This document shows positions 25,151-31,491 of a DNA stretch of 38,411 nucleotides, in pieces (position 1 is the stretch's first letter; the number at the start of each line of letters is the position of its first letter). Below the pieces are notes generated by a model that saw nothing but the letters and a program-made list of their open reading frames with translations, was not told the DNA's origin and did no database searches. The stretch is taken from the NCBI GenBank assembly GCA_015233135.1, contig JADFYH010000025.1, positions 1 through 38,411 of the forward strand, written 5' to 3'. The position numbers and the translations under genes were made by a program. This DNA comes from Deltaproteobacteria bacterium (GTDB taxonomy: Bacteria > UBA10199 > JADFYH01).

Positions 25151-25178
25151 AAGTTCCGGCTTTTTAAAGTCAAGGTGG
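25151..25178 (-). promoter_or_regulatory. Possible dnaK promoter
   Basis: On the minus strand TTGACT is followed after 16 nt by TATCTC, ahead of dnaK and upstream of the palindrome at 25110. The -10 match is moderate. No convincing sigma-32-type pair was found. Confidence 0.3.
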
Positions 25179-25263
25179 GGCAGTTCTTTTTTTTAGATTG
25201 TTTCTAGTGCGAGGATTTGATTAAAGGGCTGCTCTGAAAAAACACTTACTCAAGCGAGATCCA

Positions 25264-26397
25264 ATGAAAAAAACAGATTATTACGAATTTCTGAGTGTGA
25301 GCCGGACGGCCTCCTCCGAAGAGATCAAAAAGGCCTATCGTCAAGCGGCCATGAAATTTCATCCCGATCGTAATCCAGGGGATAAAAAGGCCGAAGAAAA
25401 TTTCAAGTTTGCCTCGGAGGCCTACGAAGTGCTTTCCGACGATCAGAAAAAACAGATTTATGATCGCTATGGTCACCAAGGTCTGGATGGAGGGGGATTT
25501 CATCATGGCTTTGGCAATGTGGAAGATATTTTTGAATCGTTTGGAGACGTGTTTGAAGATTTTTTTGGCATGGGCGGAGGACGTCGCGGAGGCGGGCGCA
25601 AGCGGGGAAGGCGTGGCCAGGATCTGAGCGTTCAAGTGACGGTGAGTTTTAAAGAGGCCTATCATGGCACGGAACAGGAAATTCAAATTCGAAAACCCAC
25701 CTTGTGTGAGGACTGCGGGGGCAAAGGATATCCAGCCTCCTCCAAACCTACTCATTGTCAAAATTGCCAAGGCAGCGGACAGGTGTTTCATTCCCAGGGC
25801 TTTTTTACCGTTTCCAGTACTTGCCCGGTTTGTCGAGGCCAGGGACAGCTTATCAAAGTGTTGTGTCGTTCCTGCCAGGGCCAGGGTTTGGTAGAAAAAG
25901 AAAAGAAGCTGAAAATAAAAATTCCTGCAGGGATTGATCAAGGCAATCGTCTGGTTTTAAAAGGAGAGGGCTCTGCTGGGACAGAAGGTGCCCCTGCGGG
26001 GGATTTGTATGTGGTGGTTCGTATTGAAGAAGATGAAACTTTTGAAAGAGATGGTTTGGATATTTGGGTGGATCTTCCCTTGTCCTTTCCCCAGGCCGCT
26101 CTGGGCGCTAGCCTGAAGGTGAAGACCGTCGAGGGTGAAATGGAGGTGGAAGTTCCCAAAGGTATTAACGCCGGTGAGACGATAGTCCTTCAGGGCAAAG
26201 GTTTTCCCGAACTGCGTGGAGGGCATCGAGGCAATCAGATTTTGCAAGTGCAGTTGCGCACCCCCAAAAAGTTGAGTGCGCGGCAAAAAGAATTGTTTGA
26301 AGAATTGGCCAGAGAATTGGGGCAAGAAGAAGCGCCTGAAGAAGCGTCTAGAGAAGAGAAAGCCTCGAAGAAAAAGAAGAAGAGGTTTTGGGAATAA
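25264..26397 (+). CDS. dnaJ: Chaperone DnaJ (Hsp40)
   Basis: This 377-aa type I co-chaperone stimulates DnaK ATPase. The J domain has [16 protein letters not shown] with HPD at 33-35. A Gly/Phe-rich region ([18 protein letters not shown] and [12 protein letters not shown]) follows. Four CxxCxGxG zinc motifs are present ([32 protein letters not shown]). The C-terminal substrate domains contain [14 protein letters not shown] and [17 protein letters not shown]. It is divergent from dnaK, an uncommon arrangement because dnaJ usually follows dnaK. The coding region ends in a Lys/Glu-rich tail. Confidence 0.96.
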   Translation: MKKTDYYEFLSVSRTASSEEIKKAYRQAAMKFHPDRNPGDKKAEENFKFASEAYEVLSDDQKKQIYDRYGHQGLDGGGFHHGFGNVEDIFESFGDVFEDFFGMGGGRRGGGRKRGRRGQDLSVQVTVSFKEAYHGTEQEIQIRKPTLCEDCGGKGYPASSKPTHCQNCQGSGQVFHSQGFFTVSSTCPVCRGQGQLIKVLCRSCQGQGLVEKEKKLKIKIPAGIDQGNRLVLKGEGSAGTEGAPAGDLYVVVRIEEDETFERDGLDIWVDLPLSFPQAALGASLKVKTVEGEMEVEVPKGINAGETIVLQGKGFPELRGGHRGNQILQVQLRTPKKLSARQKELFEELARELGQEEAPEEASREEKASKKKKKRFWE

Positions 26398-26426
26398 GGT
26401 TTAAATTTATTGTATAAGTCCTCTCT

Positions 26427-26646
26427 CCCTTGAGGCATAGGTATCTACACAAGTCAGCAAGATACTAATTTTGTTACTCTTGCTGATCCCTCCCCTTAAG
26501 CTAAGGGGAGGTTAGGAGGGGTTATGAAAGATTTTGCAAATTAGAGAAGCCCTGAATTTTGCAAGGTTTTCCATAACTCCCCCAACCCCCTCTTAGCTTA
26601 AGAGGGGGAAATATCAAAAGATGTGTAGATACCTATGCCTCAAGGG
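26427..26646. mobile_element. MITE-like element with 25-bp perfect terminal inverted repeats, holding a nested palindrome pair
   Basis: 26427-26451 (starting CCCTTGAGGCATAGG) and 26622-26646 are exact reverse complements over 25 bp. Similarity continues outward with mismatches. Inside lie two inverted palindromic units, 26489-26526 and 26572-26608, spaced by 45 nt. No protein is encoded. It fills the gap between dnaJ and moxR and would form a large hairpin in RNA, so it may also terminate dnaJ transcription. Confidence 0.8.
26489..26608. mobile_element. Inverted pair of palindromic units (no intact ORF)
   Basis: The left unit 26489-26526 (perfect CCTCCCCTTA stem, tail TTAGGAGGGGTTATG) is identical, apart from orientation, to the right unit of the DUF559 element at 10214. 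The right unit 26572-26608 has a perfect 10-bp stem and a 14-nt tail. The tail ATG at 26524 opens MKDFAN and then a stop. The 45-nt interior is out of the frame that would reach the TAA of CATAAC, so this copy looks decayed. Confidence 0.78.
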
Positions 26647-26685
26647 GGAGGGGAATTGCAGAATGAAAGAGAAAGGATTTTTTAC

Positions 26686-27672
26686 ATGCAATTTACCATC
26701 CCCGAAATTACCGAAAAGGTAAACAAACTCCAACCCATCATGACCAGTGTCTTGGACGAAGTAAACAAGGTCATTATTGGTCAGCGTTACCTCATTGAAC
26801 GTCTGGTGATGGGGCTCATGCTCGAAGGACATATTCTGGTGGAAGGGGTGCCCGGACTGGCTAAAACGACGGCCGTCAAGGCCTTGGCCACCGTGATGAA
26901 TGTGCATTTCAAGCGCATTCAATTTACTCCCGATCTGTTGCCGGCCGATCTCATCGGCACTCAAATCTACAATCCTAAGACTCAAGAATTTGGGGTGAAA
27001 AAAGGTCCTATCTTTGCCAATATTATTTTGGCCGATGAAATCAACCGGGCGCCAGCCAAGGTGCAATCGGCCTTACTAGAAGCTATGCAGGAGAAACAGG
27101 TGACTATTGGGGAGAGTACCTTTGAGTTGGAACGGCCTTTCGTGGTGTTGGCAACCCAAAATCCCATCGAGCAGGAAGGTACTTATCCCTTGCCCGAAGC
27201 TCAGGTCGATCGTTTCATGCTGAAATTGAACATTACTTATCCGACGCCGGCCGAAGAAGCCGCCATTATTGACAGGGTGGCGGGGCAAAATCAGCCGCAA
27301 CTGAGTGCGAAATTCAGTGCTCAATCCCTTCGGGCAGTGCGCGAAGTGGTCGATCTTATCTATGTAGATCCAAAGGTAAAAGAATACATTGTGAAAATTG
27401 TTTTTGCGACGCGCAATCCCGCCGAACTCAAGATTGGAATTGAACGCTACATCCAATTTGGCGCCTCGCCTCGTGCTTCCATCAATCTTTTTCAGGCGGC
27501 CAAGGCCTATGCCTTTTTACAAGGTAGGGCTTATGTGACGCCGCAGGATGTAAAGACGATGGGCTTCGATGTGTTGCGTCATCGAGTGATGAGAACCTAT
27601 GAGGCCGAGGCAGAAAATTTGAGTAGCGATCAGATCTTGCAGAAAATTTTTGATCATGTGGAAGTCCCATAA
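26686..27672 (+). CDS. MoxR-family AAA+ ATPase
   Basis: This 328-aa chaperone-like ATPase is of the MoxR type. Walker A GVPGLAKT is at 54-61, Walker B IILADEIN at 113-120, sensor-type ATQNPIEQEGTYPLPEAQ follows, and the arginine-finger region is GASPRASINLFQAAKA. Such ATPases help mature or activate vWA-domain protein complexes. It heads an operon with DUF58, DUF4381 and vWA genes, exactly the usual MoxR partners. The ATG at 26686 follows AGAGAAAGGA; an upstream in-frame start at 26635 would lie in the repeat element and is rejected. Confidence 0.93.
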   Translation: MQFTIPEITEKVNKLQPIMTSVLDEVNKVIIGQRYLIERLVMGLMLEGHILVEGVPGLAKTTAVKALATVMNVHFKRIQFTPDLLPADLIGTQIYNPKTQEFGVKKGPIFANIILADEINRAPAKVQSALLEAMQEKQVTIGESTFELERPFVVLATQNPIEQEGTYPLPEAQVDRFMLKLNITYPTPAEEAAIIDRVAGQNQPQLSAKFSAQSLRAVREVVDLIYVDPKVKEYIVKIVFATRNPAELKIGIERYIQFGASPRASINLFQAAKAYAFLQGRAYVTPQDVKTMGFDVLRHRVMRTYEAEAENLSSDQILQKIFDHVEVP

Positions 27673-27676
27673 TATC

Positions 27677-27713
27677 CCCTCTCCTAGCGTAGGAGAGGGC
27701 AGGGTGAGGTAGG
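27677..27713 (+). repeat. Solo palindromic unit with GGGTGAGGT tail
   Basis: A perfect 10-bp stem with 3-nt loop (CCCTCTCCTA, GCG, TAGGAGAGGG) is followed by tail CAGGGTGAGGTAGG. It lies between moxR and the DUF58 gene, and its tail supplies GGTGAGG just ahead of the GTG start at 27718. Confidence 0.82.
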
Positions 27714-27717
27714 CATA

Positions 27718-28605
27718 GTGCTCTCAAAAGAAGTCCTTCAAAAAATTCGACTGATTGATATTCAGAGTAAATACCTCGCCAATGAGGTGTTTGCGGGCGA
27801 ATACGAAAGCGCTTTTCGGGGCAGGGGGATGGAGTTTGAAGAAGTGCGTGAGTATCAGATTGGGGATGATATTCGCAGTATCGACTGGAATGTCACGGCC
27901 CGCATGGAAAAGCCCTTTGTGAAGGTGTTTCGCGAGGAGCGCGAGCTGTCGGTATTTTTTATGGTGGATGCCTCGGCCTCGCAAAGTTTTGGCTCGGGTG
28001 GAAAGCAGAAGAGGGAAGTGTGCGCGGAGATTGCGGCCCTGCTGGCTTACGCGGCTTTGCGCAGCAACGATAAAATTGGTCTGATGATTTTCACCGAAGA
28101 AGTTGAAAAATACATTCCCCCCAAAAAAGGCTCAGGGCATGTTTGGCAGGTGATCAAAGAAATTTTGAGTTTCGAGGCCAAAGGTAAGAAGACAAACTTG
28201 AAAGGCGCTTTGGAGTTTGCCGCCAAGGTGGTGAGCCGGCGCTCCGTTTGTTTTTTGCTTTCTGATTTTTTGGCTGATTTTCTGGCGCAAAATTATGAGC
28301 AAGCCTTGGGCATTGCCTCCCGAAAGCACGATTTGATTGCTTTGGCGATGAGTGATGCCCTGGAAGAAAAAATTCCTCCTTTGGGTTGGATGCAATTTAA
28401 AGATTTGGAAACGGATGAAAGCTGCTGGTTGGATAGTCGAGGGCAACGATTTCAAGAATATTTATTCCAGCAAAAAATAAAAAGGCAGTTGGCGCTAAAA
28501 GAATTGTTTCGCTCCCAAAAAGTGGATGCCTGTTTTTTGGAAAGTGGAAAGGACTATGCCACTCCATTACTCGAACTGTTTAGGAAGCGCGAAAAACGAT
28601 TATGA
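27718..28605 (+). CDS. DUF58 (vWA-like) domain protein
   Basis: This 295-aa soluble protein is typical of MoxR operons. It has the DUF58 core FRGRGMEFEEVREYQIGDDIRSIDWNVTAR and then a vWA-like metal site FMVDASASQSF (DxSxS). The function is probably assembly or regulation of the neighbouring vWA membrane protein with MoxR; the exact role is unknown for the family. The start is GTG at 27718, and GGTGAGG from the palindromic unit could serve as ribosome-binding site. Its TGA overlaps the next gene by 4 bp. Confidence 0.9.
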   Translation: MLSKEVLQKIRLIDIQSKYLANEVFAGEYESAFRGRGMEFEEVREYQIGDDIRSIDWNVTARMEKPFVKVFREERELSVFFMVDASASQSFGSGGKQKREVCAEIAALLAYAALRSNDKIGLMIFTEEVEKYIPPKKGSGHVWQVIKEILSFEAKGKKTNLKGALEFAAKVVSRRSVCFLLSDFLADFLAQNYEQALGIASRKHDLIALAMSDALEEKIPPLGWMQFKDLETDESCWLDSRGQRFQEYLFQQKIKRQLALKELFRSQKVDACFLESGKDYATPLLELFRKREKRL

Positions 28606-29108
28606 CCGTCGACCAAATGACCGACATTCTGGATATCAAGCCCCTCATTCCACCCAATGTATGGCCCCTGCTTTTCGTGTTTTTGGCGATGCTTATTCTG
28701 ATTGCCCTCCTGGTCTTTTATTTTCTCAGGCGTAAAAAAAATATCGAAAATCCTCCTCCCCTTAAAGTGACGCAGACAGAAAGTCCGCGAGAAAAGGCCC
28801 TGAGAAAAATAGAAGAATTAAATACCTCGGGTTTACTCGAACGCCATCAGTATCGAAAATATTATTTTGGCATGAGCGAAATCTTGAGGACTTTTTTACA
28901 GGAAGAATATGCCATTGAGGCCGTAGATGCCACGACCGAGGAATTAACTCCGAAGATTAAGCAATCTGAATCTTTCTCTGAAGAGCAAAAATTCAATTTA
29001 CTTTTCTTGTTGCGCGAAATGGATTTGGTGAAGTTTGCCAAGTCCAACCCGACTTCAGAAAGTTTGGAAAAATTAAAAAAGGTTCTCAAGGAGTTTATTG
29101 AGAAATAG
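28602..29108 (+). CDS. DUF4381-like membrane protein
   Basis: The 168-aa protein has one membrane segment (about 21-42, WPLLFVFLAMLILIALLVFYF) followed by a basic stretch and a cytoplasmic-looking helical domain with QYRKYYFGMSEILRTFLQEEYAIEAVDATTEEL. This matches the layout of small DUF4381 proteins placed between DUF58 and BatA-type vWA genes. It overlaps the DUF58 gene by 4 bp. The last base of its stop codon is the first base of the inverted repeat at 29108. The role is unknown. Confidence 0.75.
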   Translation: MTVDQMTDILDIKPLIPPNVWPLLFVFLAMLILIALLVFYFLRRKKNIENPPPLKVTQTESPREKALRKIEELNTSGLLERHQYRKYYFGMSEILRTFLQEEYAIEAVDATTEELTPKIKQSESFSEEQKFNLLFLLREMDLVKFAKSNPTSESLEKLKKVLKEFIEK

Positions 29109-29270
29109 TCACTGTTCAGGTAGCTCTGGAAATTGCGAGGACTGCCGAGCAATCCTTGAGAAAAAATACAAATGGGCCCCCGATTTCTCGGGGGTGACGC
29201 AATTTTTGTTTTCCTCACTTCCAATAGTTGCGAGTTCCGCAGCAATTGGAAGAGCTACCTGAACAGTGAC
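29108..29270. mobile_element. 163-bp MITE-like element with 20-bp perfect inverted ends
   Basis: The ends 29108-29127 (starting GTCACTGTTC) and 29251-29270 are exact reverse complements over 20 bp, and partial complementarity continues inward. In the middle is a second hairpin, CCCCCGA-TTTC-TCGGGGG (29177-29194), followed by a T-rich run. It encodes nothing evident and splits the moxR operon between the DUF4381 and vWA genes. It could be a miniature transposon, an RNA hairpin reducing downstream expression, or both. Confidence 0.75.
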
Positions 29271-29282
29271 GAAAAATAATCT

Positions 29283-30275
29283 ATGCTACGTTTTCAACAT
29301 CCTCTATTTTTTTTACTCTTGCTCCTCTTGCCCCTACTTTTTTATTTCGAAAAAAAGAGAAGGCACTCTTTTGTTTTATTTTCTTCCAACGATTTACTTC
29401 CCCATGATGCTTCAGCTTCTTCTGCCCCATTTATCTGGATTCCCTGGTTCATTCGCATGCTTGCTCTTGTCTTGATCATCACTGCCTTGGCGCGACCCCA
29501 ACTCGCCAACGTAAAAACGGAAATCAGCAGCGAAGGGGTGGATATCATGCTTACCCTGGATACCTCCGGGAGTATGCAGGCCCTGGATTTCAAAATTCAG
29601 GATGAAGAAGTAGACCGGCTCACGGCCGTCAAAGGGGTGGTGGTGGATTTTATCAAACAGAGAATCAGCGATCGCATTGGCATGGTGGTGTTTGGGGAAA
29701 TGGCCTACACTCAATGTCCGCTGACACTCGATTATGACGTGCTACTCTCCTTTTTGGATGAGGTGGAAGTGGGTGCAGCCGGCGATGCCACGGCGATTGG
29801 GGATGCCCTGGCCTTGTCGGTGAAACGACTCAAAGATCTGAAATCCAAATCCAAGATTATTATTTTGCTGACGGATGGAAAAAGTAATGCCGGAAAAATC
29901 ACGCCCGAAAAAGGGGCCGAACTTGCTGCCACGTTTGGCATCAAAGTTTATACGATAGGGATTGGGACAAAAGGCCTGGTTCCCTATCCTCAAAAAACAA
30001 TGTTCGGTATGCGACGCATGATGGTTCAAGTGGACATCGACGAAGAAACCCTGGAAAAAATTGCCAACACCACCGGTGGAAAATATTTTCATGCGAGCAA
30101 TGTGGAGGGATTAAAAGAAATTTACAGCACGATCGATCAGATGGAAAAAAGCGAGGCCAAAGTGAAGCATTATCAAGAGTATCAGGAACTCTATTTGGGT
30201 TTTTTGATTGGTGCGCTGGTTTTGTTGTTGCTGGAGTTGGTTTTAAGGGAGACGAAGTATAAGGTGTTCCCCTAG
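29283..30275 (+). CDS. BatA-like vWA-domain membrane protein
   Basis: The 330-aa protein has two N-terminal membrane segments (about 8-22 and 52-70). A periplasm-facing or cytoplasmic vWA domain follows, with the MIDAS motif LDTSGSM (Asp93, Ser95, Ser97), DATAIGDALALS and LLTDGKSNAGKI. A last membrane segment lies near 305-322. This is the layout of BatA in aerotolerance-type operons with MoxR. The usual BatB and BatD partners are not found directly downstream, where the strand switches. It starts 12 bp after the inverted-repeat element, and the ribosome-binding site is weak. Confidence 0.9.
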   Translation: MLRFQHPLFFLLLLLLPLLFYFEKKRRHSFVLFSSNDLLPHDASASSAPFIWIPWFIRMLALVLIITALARPQLANVKTEISSEGVDIMLTLDTSGSMQALDFKIQDEEVDRLTAVKGVVVDFIKQRISDRIGMVVFGEMAYTQCPLTLDYDVLLSFLDEVEVGAAGDATAIGDALALSVKRLKDLKSKSKIIILLTDGKSNAGKITPEKGAELAATFGIKVYTIGIGTKGLVPYPQKTMFGMRRMMVQVDIDEETLEKIANTTGGKYFHASNVEGLKEIYSTIDQMEKSEAKVKHYQEYQELYLGFLIGALVLLLLELVLRETKYKVFP

Positions 30276-30337
30276 GAGCCTGTCGGAATAATCATCTTCT
30301 TGTTTCTTGTTCGTGTTTTTTACTGTATTCTTTTTTT

Positions 30338-30697
30338 TTACAAACCTCGGATTAAGATAGACGCCGAGGCCAGGTTGGTGGCCAGAGGGATGTTGTGGAC
30401 ATCTGCCAAGCGAAGCAGCATGAAGATATCCGGTTCATGGGGATGCAGGCCCAAAGGGTCTCGCAAGAAAATGACTCCGTCTACTTTTCCCTCAACAATC
30501 TTGGCCGCAATTTGCGCATCGCCTCCCTGAGGGCCACTTTTGACTCTTGTGACCTTCAAGCCGGATTGTTGTATGTGTTTGCCGGTGGTGCCTGTGGCAA
30601 TCAGCTTAAATTTCCGAATCAGCTGAATATTGTCTTTGACGAAGGCCACCATTTCGGCTTTTTTTCCATCGTGGGCGATGAGGGCTAGGGTTTTCAT
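30338..30697 (-). CDS. mgsA: Methylglyoxal synthase
   Basis: This enzyme converts dihydroxyacetone phosphate to methylglyoxal and phosphate, a glycolytic bypass. The 119-aa product has ALIAHDGKK with His9-Asp10, the phosphate-binding TGTTGK at 35-40, SGPQGGDAQI with the catalytic Asp60, and FLRDPLGLHPHEPD with His87 and Asp90. These match the E. coli active site. It is shorter than the 152-aa E. coli enzyme, mainly at the N-terminus. The start overlaps the DUF4340 gene by 4 bp. It is the last gene of the minus-strand operon and its link with the ABC system is unclear. Confidence 0.93.
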   Translation of the reverse strand: MKTLALIAHDGKKAEMVAFVKDNIQLIRKFKLIATGTTGKHIQQSGLKVTRVKSGPQGGDAQIAAKIVEGKVDGVIFLRDPLGLHPHEPDIFMLLRLADVHNIPLATNLASASILIRGL

Positions 30698-31473
30698 ATT
30701 TTGCTTTTTAGTTTTTCGGCACTGTCTTCACTAATGAGTACAACTTCTCCTTCCCAGTCTTTTAATCCGAAGAGTTGTAAATAATAAAGATCATTTTTGG
30801 TTTTATTTCCAAGTCGCAATTCTGCAGGTTTTTCTTGGTTGGGAATTGGTACTAAAATTTTGGCTTTGGGAGGATTTAATCCCGTGTCTAGCGAAGGCAG
30901 CTGCTGAGTGTCGACGAAATCGATGGCGCTTAAATCCGGAGTAAAAATTTGTTTTTTTCTCCAAAAATTAAAAGGTGAGAGGAGGTGTTCGTCCAAACGA
31001 TGTTTGAGAGCGTATACCCTTGGGGTTTTCTCTTGAAGAATTCTTGCATATTGAGAGCTAAAGTCAGCGCTACGCTTTCCAAAAAGAAAATTGAGTTTTT
31101 GAGTGGAACTTTTCAGCTGAAGTTTGATTCCACTTTCGTCGACGCGAAAGAGTTTATATTTTTCTGGATTTTCAGAAATAACAGCCTCTATTTTTATATT
31201 TTTTAATTCTTCTAAAAAGGATCTGACTTTTTCTTCATCCGCTGGGTAGTTTTTCCCTTTACCCATTAGTCTCCATTCCGCATTTTGTTGTTGGAGAATA
31301 ATCTGTTCGGGGCCTTTTATAATTTCGATTTCTGTGCTGGAAGCAAAAGGAAAAGAGAAAAATGAATTTTGGTTTGAATCGGATTTTTTAGAATGTGGAT
31401 GGGGGATAAAATAATACAAGATTAAGCTAATCAGTAAAAGGCAAAGAATAATAATAGAGCGATTTTTTGGCAT
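30694..31473 (-). CDS. DUF4340-type membrane-anchored protein
   Basis: The 259-aa protein has an N-terminal anchor (about residues 6-22) and a large beta-rich periplasmic part with EWRLMGKGKNYPADEEKVRSFLEELKNIKIEAVIS, KLNFLFGKRSADFSSQYAR and LSPFNFWRKKQIF. This arrangement matches DUF4340, which is regularly found next to GldG-type ABC auxiliary proteins. It follows the fused permease gene by 18 bp and overlaps mgsA by 4 bp. The function is unknown. Confidence 0.82.
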   Translation of the reverse strand: MPKNRSIIILCLLLISLILYYFIPHPHSKKSDSNQNSFFSFPFASSTEIEIIKGPEQIILQQQNAEWRLMGKGKNYPADEEKVRSFLEELKNIKIEAVISENPEKYKLFRVDESGIKLQLKSSTQKLNFLFGKRSADFSSQYARILQEKTPRVYALKHRLDEHLLSPFNFWRKKQIFTPDLSAIDFVDTQQLPSLDTGLNPPKAKILVPIPNQEKPAELRLGNKTKNDLYYLQLFGLKDWEGEVVLISEDSAEKLKSKI

Positions 31474-31491
31474 TGTTTTAAACGGTGGATC

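Noticed and set aside
25072-25263. CIRCE element or sigma-32 promoter between dnaK and dnaJ
   Set aside because: No TTAGCACTC-N9-GAGTGCTAA match is present. A CCCCAA stretch exists but is not at a proper distance from a CTTGAA-like box.
30346-30370. CCTCGG/CCGAGG hairpin as terminator of mgsA
   Set aside because: It lies within the mgsA coding end, has a 13-nt loop, and is not followed by a U-run on the minus strand.
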